Part shown: piece by piece, positions 37,650 to 49,591 of the stretch
Layout of the letters: each line of letters opens with the position of its first letter
Numbering within the stretch: the first letter of the stretch is position 1
Origin: Brachycybe producta
Taxonomy: Eukaryota > Arthropoda > Diplopoda > Playtdesmida > Andrognathidae
Length of the DNA: 64,000 nucleotides
Direction: 5' to 3'
NCBI GenBank assembly: GCA_036925085.1
Contig: JAUPFP010000001.1
Coordinates: 4,163,001 to 4,227,000 of the forward strand
The notes under the pieces: generated by a model
What the model was told of the DNA's origin: nothing
The model's database searches: none
The model's input: the letters and a program-made list of their open reading frames with translations, nothing else
Translations under genes and position numbers: made by a program

Positions 37650-38600
37650 CTCAGTTTTTTATGCAGACTCCTATGGCTATTTTCTTCAACTTATCTATGC
37701 ATATAGATAGCTTCTTAAGCAATTAATTTACTTTTTCTAGTTTTTTAAGAAAACACTTTTCAAATTCCTTTTAAATGTTGCTTCTGAAGTTGTTTCTTTG
37801 TTGAATCTGGAACTTTAGTAAGGAAGATCTACCTGACTTAGGAAGTTAAAAAAATAACAACTAAAGTAACTGAAACACAAACAAACAATATAAAAAAAGA
37901 TGAAAAATTATATTGAAAAATATACCATCCAAAAAAAAATTTCAAATAATAAAGTCACCTAAAAAGGCTTAGTGTCAATAAAGCTTTTTGAAAATTTAAC
38001 ATGTAATATATATATTTACAAGCAACAGCGCCACCAACCCGATCTCTATTAAGCCGATTAAAATTATCCTAAGTGACATTTCTCTTCTTGTCATCAAAAG
38101 GGCCTCCCCCCCCCTTCTCTCTAAAGAAAAAGTTTTATTTGGCACTTTCTTTCATAAGGTCCCCCCCTCCCCTATGAATATAAAATCCTCATATAAATGA
38201 CAATCAATAAAGTCACACTTTCAAATAAAGAAACATGTCACATTTAAAAAGCCAAAGTGTCACTTTGTGAGTGACGTCGTATTACCCCCCCCCCCCCCCC
38301 CCTTTTACATTTCTCCCCACACACACACTTTTAAGCTATACTTTAATAAAGCCATAGGAACCTATTATCCACCTATAATGCGATTATTAAAATTATTATT
38401 TGTTGATCTCAAATAACAATTGTCATTGATCTTAAACTATAACAATAATGTATTTTTTAAGATATGTTACAAAGTAAAAAAAAGTTAGTGTGCAAAAGAA
38501 CCCAAAATTTGAGTAAATTTGCACAATTACAGTCTTGGCACTGGAACTTAAAGTTTGTGACGTCAGAGGGTTTTTTTTATTAATCCCTCAGACGTCACCC
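37650..38600. other. Intergenic stretch with a long poly-C tract
   Basis: A 17-nt C-run at about 38286-38302. TGTGACGTCAGAGGG (38558) and CCCTCAGACGTCACC (38586) form a hairpin. No gene. Confidence 0.4.
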
Positions 38601-38604
38601 AAGC

Positions 38605-39010
38605 TTGTACACAAGAAATGAAGACAATGTTGTCTTGCAGATTTCACTGGAAAAGTAGGCCTCCAAAAAAATTCAATTGTTGCTTTTCTGGTTCACAAAC
38701 AATAAATTTTCAAAATTACATTCTCAGTCATAAACATCTACAAAAGCACACAATGCACACAGGAAATGAAGACATTCTTGTCTTGCAGACTTCACTGTGA
38801 CTGTATTGCATCCAACATTTTCATTCCCGCTATTTCGGTTCACTTTCAATGAATTTCTGAAGTTGCAGTGTCACGTCGATTATTAATAGAAACACCTCAA
38901 CCACGCCTACTCGGAAAGTGGCATAACTTTTGAGAAGCGCGTTGTACACAGGAAATGAAGACATTCTTGTCTTGCAGACATAACTGTGAATGTATTTGCA
39001 CCTGACATTT
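38605..39010. repeat. Three-copy irregular repeat with GAAATGAAGACA
   Basis: ACAAGAAATGAAGACAATGT (38609), ACAGGAAATGAAGACATTCT (38759) and the same again at 38950 are each followed by TTGTCTTGCAGA. Spacing is about 150 and 190 bp. Confidence 0.7.
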
Positions 39011-39299
39011 CTGGCTTTCCGCTCTCAAAGTTGCATTAATAATGAGCCTTTATATAGGCACTGGAAAACAGGCCATTGTTTTCAATGGTGGTCCGTGTGA
39101 AGCAAGTCGCATCAACCAGTTTGTGGCACCACAAAGTGGTCCATGTGAATCTGGCCTTAAGAAAAAACGCATTTTGCGCTTTTTATATCAACGACACTAC
39201 TGTATATAGAGGTACTAGAGACTATAATTCAAACAAAGTTATTATTATGAGAGGGTTTGTACAACCTTGCAACGGTAACCTTAAATTCTAGCCTCTAAC

Positions 39300-40190
39300 T
39301 AGCTGCATTAATTTAAAAATGCAAATTTCTTTTTGGTTGTAAATTATATAAAATCTAAACTTTCTTGATTGTTTTTCAATCTCAAATTTCAATTAATAAA
39401 ATTCAATAAAATTAAGTTATTTTATTTTGCAAAAAAAAATGCAAACAAATAAAAATGAATTCCCAAGTTAGAAAAATAAAATATGTAAATTTTTACTGGA
39501 TATGGGCCACCATAAAGCTCATAAAGGTCATGAACGAAATGGTACACCCTTTTATTGGAGTAAGAAGAGATTGAAAATTGTTCAATATGCAAAATAAAAG
39601 ATATTAAAATTTTGACAATGTTTCCGATTCGAAATAAAAAAAAAATATCACGTGTTTAGTTTTGTATTGCTTCTGCATCGAAATACATTAAATATTGAAA
39701 AATTTCAATGGAAAGTGTTGTGTGTTTTGTAAAATTACGCCATGTTTTGATGGTTTCTAATTATTTTTGAATCAAACTCCCTTTTCCTTGCAAAATGAAA
39801 GGGTATTTTTTTTGGGAAGGGAGAAGGGGGGGGGGGGGTAAACTCTCATTTTTCTTGTTGTTGTTGCATATTTTATTTAAAATTCATATGGAAATTAGAT
39901 GGCCATTTAACACCACCACTCTCATTTTGAAGGGAGAAAAAAAAACTCCGCCCTCTTGCGTCAAATCTTGTAAAATATAAAAGGAGTGTGTGTGCGCGCG
40001 GAGAAGACTCTTGAGTAATTTTGAAGATCAATTCATTCACTCCCTCTAATTTCATTTTATGCATAAATTAAAACCTTTCAAGGGAAGATTCAGGATTAGG
40101 GTTAAAATAGGGGGGGGGTGGAAATATTCCACACACTTGTATTCAAATTTACTTAAATATTCAACATTATAATGAAGCGTGTATTTTCAA
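39300..40190. other. AT-rich intergenic stretch
   Basis: G-runs near 39829 and 40110. Overlapping plus and minus frames at 39795-40064 are not recognised. Confidence 0.4.
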
Positions 40191-41215
40191 AAACGTTGTA
40201 GACGCCAAAATTTAAATTTTTCTCAGGAAATAGAAAAAAACAAATTTTCTAATAAACTAATTAGATTAAAGGCATACAATAATATTGTAATACACTTAAC
40301 AGGAAACTAAGAAATTAAGAGAATGTAATTAAAAATTATTAATCAGTGTAATACGAAATACACACCTAATAATTTAAATGCATTTAAATAATAAACGTGT
40401 TCTACAGAGTCCTGTGAAGGACAAACAAACAATATGTCGAATTCAATTTATATTCAGTTAATAATCTTGAAAATATTGAGATTAATACTTAAATATAAAA
40501 TATAGAAACTATTGACAAAATATTGATTTAGTATTTCAATTTTAAAATATTAATAATTAAAGTCAATTTTTATTTGGTGTTCATGCCCTTAACTGGATTC
40601 CGTATAATTCACCTAAACATATTTAATTTGAATTCTTAACTTCACTTCAGTTCCAAAAAAACGTTGTAAATGCAAACATGCAACATGTGCTGACAAGTTG
40701 TCATTATAGTGACAAGTGTTGGTGTTTACAACGTGACTATAACCACTAAGTGACCGGCCAAGTTGAAACTCGAATTGCTATTGGGAGTTACAACTTTATG
40801 ACTTGCACAAGGGGAGAATTATTGGTCCGCTTAAAGTGGTAAATTTCCAAAACGTTGTATATGCCAAAATTTAAATATTTACGACCCGATAGAAAAAAAA
40901 TTTTCTACTAAACCAATTATAGTTAAAAACCTAAAAATATTGTAATCCAATTTACAGGAAGCTAACAAATGAAGAGACTGTAATTAAAAATTATTAATCA
41001 GTATTAGAATATTTAAAAATAAATGTTAAATTTCACTTCAGTTCCAAAAAAAAAAAACGTTGTAAATGCCAAGATGCAAACATATGCTGACAAGTTGTCA
41101 CCATAGTGACATTGTCGGCATTTACAACGTGACTATAGTCACTAAGTGACTGGCCACTTTGCCATTTGAATTGCTATTGGCTGTTATAACGTTATGACTT
41201 GCACAACAATTTCTA
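40190..41215. repeat. Two-copy tandem duplication; first copy carries an insert
   Basis: Copy 1 (about 40190-40830) and copy 2 (about 40845-41215) share AAACGTTGTA.ATGCCAAAAT, AATTAAAAATTATTAATCAGT, AAACGTTGTAAATGC, CTGACAAGTTGTCA and TTTACAACGTGACTATA in the same order. Copy 1 also contains about 250 bp (40397-40645) that is missing from copy 2 but present in TRPT1 intron 1. Confidence 0.8.
40397..40645. repeat. Dispersed repeat, copy 1
   Basis: It begins CGTGTTCTACAGAG.CCTGTG and ends near CCTAAACATATTTAATTTG. It matches 51532-51765 in the same orientation, including CTTAACTGGATTCCGTATAA. No coding potential; class undetermined. Confidence 0.75.
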
Positions 41216-43270
41216 CTTCAGTTTTTTTTTACAGCTAGAAACAGCACTTTCACGTGACAAGCAAATTCGCCTGCAAAAAGCATGGCGTTTACAACTCATT
41301 TTCGATTAAGAGCCTACAGTGAAAAAAAAACTTATAAAAATCTTCACATGTAGGCACTTCTGTAGCTGTGACGTCAACATGTGGCAAAAAATCAATTTTG
41401 ATAAACTCTTGTCCGCCATTATTTCCTCTTATCGATGGATAGAAGTGGGTATATTTTAATAACGACTCTTTTTTGGATAAATATGCACTACTGAAAAAAG
41501 AAAGAGCGAGTTTTGAACTACAATGGTGAGTAATTTGAGTCGTATACAATTAGTGGTCAAATTTTAGGCTATTATAAAACTTATTGTTATAAAATGTATA
41601 AATGGAGGAGCTTTTGTGGCCTATGGGATTTAACATGAGCTAAAAAATACAAGATTTTAAAATGAAATTAAAAATAGAAAAACTAATTATAAATTTTTAC
41701 CAACTTATCACTAGATGAGTAATATTGTTATGTACATATTGCAATTTGAATTTTGAAAATCACAATTTTCGTTGCAGAAAACAAAACATTTGCCTGAACC
41801 ATGTAATGTTTAAAATAGGAATTTCTCTTTCTCATTTGCTTCAATGGCTTAGCTGTGGGGCGTCACTAAACGGCGAAAAGTGGAACTATAACTGTCATCT
41901 GCTAATATTCAAAATGGCGTCACACATATAGCCTCTTAAAAATGTATTTCATCCTTATTTGGCATTTACAACATTATGGAAATGCACGCCTCATATATTT
42001 TGAAAAAAAGTACACAAAATATAGGGTTTAAAGGTGTAAATGCCTCTCGAACGAAAATACCCTTAAGTGATTGAGCTACCCTTCTAGTCTCTAAAACACC
42101 TTTTTTTAGTTCCTCCTCATTTTTCTCCTGAAAGAGATTAATAACAATTCAAAAATTAGCTGTTTATTAAATCATATCACACCTTTCGAATCCTGATTAT
42201 TTTCTCTTTCAGGTTTAAAATGAAGAGAAACTTCATTTCAGTCACTTCAAATTTTAGAAACTAGAAGTGTAAACTCAATCACTTTCATGTTTAAAAGATT
42301 TCAAAATAAACTTTTTATGTGAGTTTGAAAATGATTCCCAACTTCTCTGTAAAAAGTTTATTTTGAATGATATTAACTTGAAAAGACCTTTTATGTGATT
42401 GAGCTACCCTTCTAGTCTCTAAAACACTTTTAGTTCCCCTTCATTTTTGCTTCTGAAAAACAATATAATCAACAGTTCGAAAATCAGCTGTTCACAAACA
42501 TTGAAATGAATTCCAACGCCGAAAAATAAACGTGCAGAAAAGTATCTAACAAATACGGGTTTTCTACATTTGGAACCCTGTTGAGAGAGTTCAAAGTTGA
42601 AGTAAAAGTGAAAAAAAAAATGAAATTTTAAGAAATACGCAAATTTTTTTTCTTCCATTTTCTGATCTTTTCAAACTTACACAAAATACTTTTATTACCC
42701 TTCTAGTTTCTAAAAACACATTCAAGTTTATATTAGTTTTGCATTTGAAAAACTGAATGATCAGAGTTCGAAAGACGTTTAGACTTTAAAACCACCTTAA
42801 GTTGATTGTGTTAAAACAAAGCTTATGAAAAACGCCTTAAATTTCTAAAAAAAAACAACGATATTACAAAATGGAATATTACAAAATACAATATTAGCAA
42901 ATACATAATAAATGTTAGAATATGAACAATTTTAAATCTGAAGCACTTACAACAGAATGGAAAAGTTGAGCAGATGATATTTTACTCATTAAGTGTTTTG
43001 AAGCCATGATACTAATTAAGGAGATAATTAACCGAATTTAAATTACAAAATTAAACTTTTCTATTCTATGTAACATTAATAAACTGCCAATTACTGAAGT
43101 GCGCACCATAATTAAATAAAACTAATGAAGGAAATTAGTTACCAATTAATTAATTTTACTTACAGAGGGCGCTGATGACAAAAAAATTACATAAAAATTC
43201 CTTTGTCCGTCGCTGACTTTATTTTATAATAAAAAGTTAAAAAACTTGTTATTCTACTTTTTAATAACAT
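41216..43270. other. Intergenic stretch with CTAGAAGAGTAAA foldback copies
   Basis: A two-armed copy lies at about 42250-42427 (GAAACTAGAAGTGTAAACTC to GAGCTACCCTTCTAGTCTCT), with single arms near 42070 and 42700. GGAACCCTGTTGAGAGAGTT near 42575 is a motif also seen at 46085, 53073 and 55660. Open frames at 41289-41931 and 42419-42658 are not recognised. Confidence 0.45.
43163..43177 (+). promoter_or_regulatory. CTCF-like core
   Basis: CAGAGGGCGCTGATG fits the CTCF core in the form known from animals. Prediction from sequence only. Confidence 0.3.
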
Positions 43271-43274
43271 TTTT

Positions 43275-43575
43275 TTTTAACTAGAAGGGTAGTTTAAGGG
43301 TATTTTCATATTGTTATCTTTCAAAATTGAAAATGACCCAATTTTAAACAGACATTATTTCACAATTTTTATATTTAAAAAGTTTATTATGAAAGGTTCC
43401 AACATAAAAAAATAGTTTTTCTAGTTTCTAACACACTTTTAATTTGACCCTAGTGTCGCTCTTCTGCAAATGCATCAGTTATTTGATGCATTTGCAGAAG
43501 AGCGACACTAAGGTTCGAAAATCAACTGTTCATAAAATATCATTTACTCTTCTAGTTTCTAAACAACTTTCAATT
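43275..43575. repeat. CTAGAAGAGTAAA foldback copy with an inserted hairpin
   Basis: Left arm AACTAGAAGGGTAG; right arm TTTTTCTAGTTTCTAACACA, followed by a perfect hairpin (43451-43510) and another CATTTACTCTTCTAGTTTCT arm. Confidence 0.6.
43451..43510. repeat. Perfect 27-bp hairpin
   Basis: Arms 43451-43477 and 43484-43510 are exact complements (TAGTGTCGCTCTTCTGCAAA onward) around the 6-nt loop GTTATT. Confidence 0.9.
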
Positions 43576-43968
43576 TCTTCTTAATTTTGCTTCTGAATAT
43601 GCCTCATTTGCATATATAATCTTCATTTTAAGTCTTCGACAAACTTTTGCATACACCTCCTTAAATACAAGCGCCATTTTTAATTTTCTTCAAAAGCTGA
43701 AACTAACTGACAATCAAAATGGCGCCATTTTTAAATTATTTGTTCCCAACATAAATTTGCTAATTCCTTCCAAACGAAAATTTCCATAATGGAGTTTAAT
43801 TTTTTGAATTTTTTTAAATTATTGTAATTATTTAAACTAGTAAAAAGTAGTTAAGTAGTTAAATTATTGTAATTTTTTTAACTAGTAAAACAATGAAAAA
43901 TCTATATAATTAATTTAATTTAAAATTCAACTAACAAAACCAACAAATTTCTGCAAAAGTATATAAAA
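43576..43968. other. AT-rich intergenic stretch
   Basis: No gene or repeat recognised. Confidence 0.4.
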
Positions 43969-43969
43969 A

Positions 43970-44309
43970 CTAGTGGGGTAACCGGTCATAAATGACGGGA
44001 GCAAAATTCACAGGCAATTGTGCGCATGCGCGTCGTTTTATACCTTTTTTTACTCCTTTCATTTCAATTTCTTTCACCCCCTCCCACTTTTCTCTCTCTC
44101 CCCCTTCTACACTTTCCAAACTTTTCCCCTCACCCCCTCCCACTTTTCTCTCTCTCTCTCCCCCCCCCCTTCTACACTTTCCAAAGGAAGAGTTCAACAT
44201 ATAGTTGACCTTGAGAAAGCAAAAAACGGTTCCTTTATTCAAATTTATATAAATACCGACGTGCTTCAATGGTTTTTGTTACTCCACACACACACACACA
44301 GACCTGGGA
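43970..44309 (-). mobile_element. Nonautonomous Helitron-like element (copy 2)
   Basis: On the minus strand it begins TCCCAGGTCTGTGTG after an A. It ends with an imperfect hairpin (CCCGTCATTTATGACCGG), then TTACCCCA and CTAG, followed by T. Interior and order match copy 1 (30949-31372): AACATATAGTTGACCTTGAG, CT/GA-rich tracts with TACACTTTCC, and GCGCATGCGC. Shorter than copy 1 because the purine tracts differ. The open frames at 43970-44323 are translations of this repeat. Confidence 0.7.
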
Positions 44310-45006
44310 TATTATATATATAATTATAATTAAATTAATTTAAAAAAAAAACTAATTACATTAGGTATTAGTTTCTTTAAATTGAAAGATAATTTAATAA
44401 ATAGTTAATTAAAACTACTTATTTACTACAAAGTAATTTTTAAATTTAGTTTCAACTAGTTTTTTTTTTTAGCCATAAAAGTAATTAAAAACTTTAATAA
44501 TACACTAGTTTAAAATAAACTATTATGTTGAAAAATAACATAGTTCACTGACAGCAAGCATAATGGCCACAGTGACGTCATAAAATCAAGGACATCAGAG
44601 AAACAGGAATTTATCTTCAAACTCTCTCCTAATTGGCTCCATATTGTATTGAGCGCAGTCAGAGTCTTTGAATCTTTTGCCATCATATACCGTAGAGACT
44701 CAACAAAAGAGATTTCTTATTTTGTGTTAGAGGCTAAAAAACGTCATCATCATGGCCGCCACCATGTTGCAATTTAAACACGATACTGGAATAGGGAATT
44801 TTTCCTATATCTTTACCAACAACAGCAGTATTATTATTACAGGCACAAATCCTTATTAACATAATGCGATCAGTAAGTTTGCAAAAGACAACTGTGATTG
44901 GTTGGTTCATTTAGAGGCCAATTTCGGCTGTTGATCCTCATTGGGTGAACAAATTGCCCAATATTAAAAAAAATTAGGGCAACAGGTCTGAGCGTGTTCT
45001 CCAGAT
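44310..45006. other. Intergenic stretch with a CRE palindrome
   Basis: TGACGTCA at 44573-44580 is a perfect CRE. GCCGCCACCATG near 44756 resembles a Kozak context, but the frame that follows is only 31 codons. No gene supported. Confidence 0.4.
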
Positions 45007-45165
45007 ACAGGCAGTTAGAAATCGAGGAAAACTTCAGTTGGCTCCCCGCCCTTTTTATAACGACCGGCAACTTCTAATTGGTTGGTTATGTAGTCTGACG
45101 TCACATGTTCCGCCCTTTTTTCAACGTCGAACCACACAACAAACCAATTAGAAGTTGCCGGTCGC
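45007..45165. mobile_element. Palindromic MITE, ACAGGCAGTTAGAAAT family (copy B, right end lost)
   Basis: It starts ACAGGCAGTTAGAAATCG, then ACTTCAGTTGGCTCC and CGACCGGCAACTTCTAATTG. It folds back through AATTAGAAGTTGCCGGTCG and stops there. Confidence 0.8.
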
Positions 45166-45350
45166 CGCTCTTACGAAGAGAAAACGCTTCCGTGTCGTAA
45201 ACATCGCATGAGAGGTTTTACGGTTTGCGTTCACGCGAAACGCAGCTTATACTTTTAGTTGATGATCTTCAGAAAATTTTAGACAAAAGGCTTTAAATTC
45301 AAAATGGAGTCTTGATACTTTTAACTTTTAACATGAACCCTCTTGAACGA

Positions 45351-45575
45351 GGTTCGAACACAGACAATTAGAAATCGGGACAAACAGAAGTTGGCTCCGC
45401 CCTTTTTATGACGACCGGCAACTTCTAATTGGTTGGTTATGTAGTCTGACGTCACATGTTCCGCCCTTTTCAAACGTCGAACTACACAACAAACCAATTA
45501 GAAGTTGCCGGTCTTCATAAAAAGGGCGGAGCCAACTGAAGTTCTCTCCGATTTCTAATTGCCTGTGGTTCGAAC
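45351..45575. mobile_element. Palindromic MITE (copy C) with a 9-bp target duplication
   Basis: The element spans 45360-45566 (207 bp), from ACAGACAATTAGAAATCGG to CCGATTTCTAATTGCCTGT. It is bounded by perfect direct repeats GGTTCGAAC at 45351-45359 and 45567-45575. Long terminal inverted repeats with a 9-bp duplication suit a Mutator-like (MULE) element; that assignment is inference. Confidence 0.88.
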
Positions 45576-45675
45576 GGGATGCGGATCGCACCGGGTGACA
45601 CCAATCACAGAGGTGTACACACACATTGTTCTCATGCGTACTCGTAAGACTGTTGTTTAATAATTTTTGTATTTA

Positions 45676-45930
45676 CAGTAAAAAACCTTGGATTGCGAGT
45701 AACGTTGTCTGCGAGTGTTTTGCAAGACGAGCAACATTTTTTTTAATAAATTCTCACTTGATAAACGAGCGTGGTCTTGCAAATACAAGTAGTCGAGTAG
45801 TACGTATACGCGTTGTCTGCCGAGCGTCACGTGATCACAACCGAGCCGATGGTTCGCTTTGATATATACGAGTGCTTTGGATTACAAAACACGTTCTCTG
45901 AACGAATAATGCTCGTAATTCATGTAAATT
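45676..45930. repeat. Probable pogo/Tigger-like transposon fragment
   Basis: CAGTAAAAAACCTTGGATTG follows a TA and continues with GCGAGTAACGTTGTCTGCGA. Further in, GAGTGCTTTGGATTACAAAA is a related word in the same orientation. The start CAGT after TA resembles Tc1-mariner/pogo termini. I recall similar CTTGGATTGCGAG repeats from animal genomes but cannot confirm a family. Confidence 0.35.
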
Positions 45931-47292
45931 CAGGGCCTATTTGTACCCATTTACCCACATTACTAAGGATTCTGGATGGCCTTGGTACAGGAGGACTCCG
46001 AGGAGGTTCCATGGAGGAAGGTGGTGACACCACGAGTTACTCCGCACAGGGTGACACCAACAACACTGTTGAACCCCCAATGTTTGAACCTCTGCTCAGA
46101 GAGTTCAAGTTGAAGTTTTAAAGTATCAATTTTTCCATTTTTGATTTGGACTTAGATTTCGGAGATGATTAACTAAAAAGAGTGTTTCACGTGGATGCTT
46201 TTGCTATCGTAAAAAAAAAAACCCCATGCTGGTTACAACCTATTTTCGCAAAAGATTTTGATTCATGGCAATTATACAAGCTATAAACTCGTAGTTTTGA
46301 ATGTTTCTGGTCGAGAAAACATTAAATGAATCAGTATGGAGGCGCTGCGCGTAGGAGCATAGTTACGATAAATGGAAACTTCGAACACGAAAACATTTCG
46401 TTGGAAAATAAAACCAGTTCTTATCAACCTGTTAAACTTTCTAGGAATTTGCATACTAGAAAGATACTTTTCGAGGTCTATTGCGGGATGTCCAGATATT
46501 GTCGTTGGGTTTTAAACGGGTTTTCTCCGAGGAGGTAACGTGTTGAACGTACAAACTACTAGTACGAGGCACCCTTATAGGTTACTGTTGCGCGACACGA
46601 GATCATGCGGTCTTCCAGGTTGATAGTTCTTTGTTAGGATGACGATTTCAATTTAACAAATGATGTCTTGTTTTACCCGAACGGACTATCATTTGTGATC
46701 GGGAGCAATCCCTCCCTTCCTGCCACATGGCTTTTTAAGCTGATTTGCAGTTGTACTGAGTTGAATTGAATTAAACCTGCCGAGTTCGTTCGTTCTGTCG
46801 AAATGGTTTACTTGTACGATTAGCTTGATTAATACGAGTGCAATTCGGCATAGTTGTCGGACAAGTTGTTCGTAAAATAACGTAAACATTTCGGAATTAA
46901 CATTTTTAAGAGAGATCGCAAGGTGGCTTTTTTGTGGTCGAAAGGCGCTGAGACCATCTCTGGTCGGTTAGGTCGGTAAGTCGGCAACTCGGGCCCTGAA
47001 ACGGCTAACCGTGGTCATTTCTGGGTCTACGCTGCCGGAAACTGACCACGGCCGTAATAGGTTGAGAACGGGTAAAAAGATTTACACTCGCGGGGCGTAA
47101 ACTCTTGGAGCATGGATGACTTTTGTCGTTTTTTGTGTTGTACATTTGACCGACTCCGCTCGGAGCAGGACGTGGTCTCGGGGAAAGAAGAAGATTATGG
47201 TTCATTTATTTTTCGTGATAATTTTTTTTTTCCTAAGGTTACTCGACAAATGAAAATCTCTGAGGACTGACTGACAGGTTAATCGGGGGAAA
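45930..47292. other. Less AT-rich, CpG-containing region upstream of the carrier gene
   Basis: Base composition shifts sharply from the desert: many CG dinucleotides, few homopolymers. Open frames at 45813-46121, 46326-46538, 46689-46889 and 47005-47205 show no recognisable domain. It may be the promoter and 5' UTR region of the carrier gene, a decayed gene or a transposon remnant. CTCAGAGAGTTCAAGTTGAA at 46094 is a dispersed repeat motif also found in TRPT1 and PDCD2 introns. Confidence 0.45.
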
Positions 47293-49370
47293 ATGTCTAG
47301 TCTAAAGCCAACTATGAACGAACTGGAGGATTACTTATGTGGCTGGGGAGCTGCTTTCATCAACATCACCCTAACCTTTCCCATAAACAAAATCATGTTC
47401 AGACAGGTAACTAACCACCAGCATCTTCATTGTTTGAGAGAGCGGATTTCTATGCAGTGTTGCATATGTTGTTTGTCTCTTTTCTGTTCAAAGGCTCCCC
47501 CCTTGAGTTTGCTGCTTGCAGCTCGTAATAATTAGTTCAGTAGAATGTAAATTACTGAGATAATTTTAGCATGTTTTTTTTGGTCTTTTCTTACATATAA
47601 TTTTGATATATGTTTGCTATTTTAAAAGCTAAATTGGAAAATTTAATAAAAATTGAAAGAAAAAAAAATGAAAAATTATAAAAATAGAGAAATATTAGAA
47701 AACGTGTAATTTTTTTAAAAAAAGAAAAGAATTAACAAAAATTTCGCAAATCTCGCAATTTTTTTTCACAATTTTCAAATTTTCTGTAATGTTTTTGGTT
47801 ATTTAACCAAAAAAAAAAATACAGAAAATTTGAAAATTGCAAAAGATTTTTCTTTGAGAAAATAAAACAAAAATTTCGTGAATTATGAAAAAAAATTAAG
47901 GAAAATTGAACGAAAAATCGATAAAAAGAAATTAAAAGAAAACAAAAATTGCATAAACTAGAAATTTTGAAAAATTCAAGAAAAGTCGAAAAACAAAAAC
48001 AATTTTTTAAATATAAAAAAAAATGTATGAGTTAAATTTTTTTTTTTGGAAAAATTACAGAAAAATTAAAAAAAAAAAAATTAAGAAAAATTAAAGAAAA
48101 AATGAAAGAAAAATTAGAAAAATTAAAGACAAATTGAAAGAAAAATTAGAAAAATTGAAGAACAATTAAAGAAAATACTGAAAAATTAAAGAAAAAAACT
48201 AAAAAATTAAAAAAAAACTGAAAAATTTCAAAAAATTAAAGATAAATTTGATAAATTGAAGAACAATTAAAGAAAAATTTGAAAAATTTAAAAAAAACTT
48301 TTTCAGATTTTTTTTAATTTAAAAAAAAAATCTGAAAAATTTCAAAAAATGAAAGAAAAATCTGAAAAATGAAAGAAAAATTAAAGCCAAACTTGATAAA
48401 TCAAAGAAATTAACATTTGAAAAATGTACAGTTTGTAAAATTAGTTACTATTTCACATGAAAAAATTATATTAAATTATATTTTCCCCGTTTCATGACGC
48501 ATATTATGAAGATTTTTTAGTTCATATAAATCCGCTCTCTAATCATCATCATTATGATTATATTAATTATACTCGTAATATCTGTTCTGACGTTTTCGTT
48601 GTTACATTCAGATGCTACAAGGGATTGATTCGCAACGAGCATTTCTCGATCTGAAGACGGAAGGAATCCGTTATTTATACCGAGGAATCCTTCCTCCTCT
48701 GTTTCAGAAAACCGGATCGGCTGCTCTCATGTTCGGAATGTACGAACAATGTCAGCGCCTCATCGCTTCCTCCACCTCCTCCTATTCGGTAATCAATGTG
48801 TCGCCCCTGTTGAGTCTGAGCATTTCGGCCGTAGTCGCAGGAACGGCCGAAGCCATTCTGACTCCTTTGGAACGAATCCAAACCCTCCTTCAAGACCGTC
48901 ATTACCACAACCGATTCGGAAACAGTTTCGAAGCGGCACGAGAGTTACGAAAGTACGGATTACGAGAGTATTACCGAGGTCTCACTCCGATCCTCTTTCG
49001 TAACGGTCCGAGTAACGTTCTCTTCTTCGCTCTCAGAGGTCGAGTGAAAGAGGTGTTTCCTCGGACCGACGATTTCGCTTTCGGTCAGCTTCTGTCCGAC
49101 TTCTTCAGTGGCGCCATGTCCGGTGCCATCATAAGCACCGTTTTCTATCCGATCAACGTCGTTAAGACTCGAATGCAGTGTCGTATCGGAGGCCCTTACG
49201 TCTCTTTCTGGTCCGCTTTCAAAGACGTTTACGAGGAAAGGGGCCGTAGTTGGCGTAAAATGTTTTATGGGGTTCACGTCAACTACACGAGGGCCCTTAT
49301 ATCTTGGGGCATCATCAACGCCTCTTACGAACTTCTTAAGAAAATGTGTTCTCGTCAATCGATATCATGA
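47293..49370 (+). CDS. SLC25A51: SLC25A51-like mitochondrial NAD+ carrier
   Basis: Predicted to import NAD+ across the inner mitochondrial membrane, the established role of human SLC25A51. Two exons: 47293-47406 and 48612-49370, joined CAG|GTAACT..TTCAG|ATG in phase 0, giving 290 aa (human about 297). The three carrier repeats are visible through their PX[DE/N]XX[K/R]-type signatures: FPINKIMFRQ (Pro30), TPLERIQTLLQ (Pro123) and FYPINVVKTRMQ (Pro218). Asn replaces the acidic residue in repeats 1 and 3, as I recall for this subfamily. YRGILPP, LFRNGPSNVLFF and the C-terminal SWGIINASYE are subfamily hallmarks. The start at 47293 gives a short N-terminus before the first helix; no upstream in-frame ATG extends it usefully. 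AATAAA at 49440-49445 is a plausible poly(A) signal. Assignment to the 51/52/53 group is firm; 51 versus a paralogue rests on similarity only. Confidence 0.93.
47407..48611 (+). other. Intron of the SLC25A51-like gene
   Basis: GT-AG intron of 1205 bp. From about 47640 to 48420 it is degenerate low-complexity sequence of GAAAAATTAAAGAAAAA type. The frame running past the donor to 47535 is intronic read-through. Confidence 0.85.
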
Positions 49371-49439
49371 TGATCACTTTAGAAATTCTGAGATTTTTTT
49401 TAAAAATAATAATATTAGAATTTTTTTAATTTAACATAA

Positions 49440-49445
49440 AATAAA
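49440..49445 (+). terminator. Candidate poly(A) signal of the SLC25A51-like gene
   Basis: AATAAA 70 bp after the stop codon. A second AATAAA lies near 49484. Confidence 0.5.
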
Positions 49446-49591
49446 ATCATGAAAAGTGAAAACATTTTTAGAAATTCTAGTAAATAAAATTTCATCAGAA
49501 AATTATTTAAAAAAGGCTTCCTTTTTATTATTGTCGTTAAGAATTGCACCTTAAATCTCAAATTCAAGAAGGAACAACGAACCAAATTTGT

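Noticed and set aside
44743..44860. Kozak-like GCCGCCACCATG with a short frame
   Set aside because: The frame ends after 31 codons, no splice continuation or similarity is visible, and the surroundings are repeat-rich.
48675..49358. Antisense and shifted frames in the carrier gene
   Set aside because: Shadows of the SLC25A51-like exon 2.
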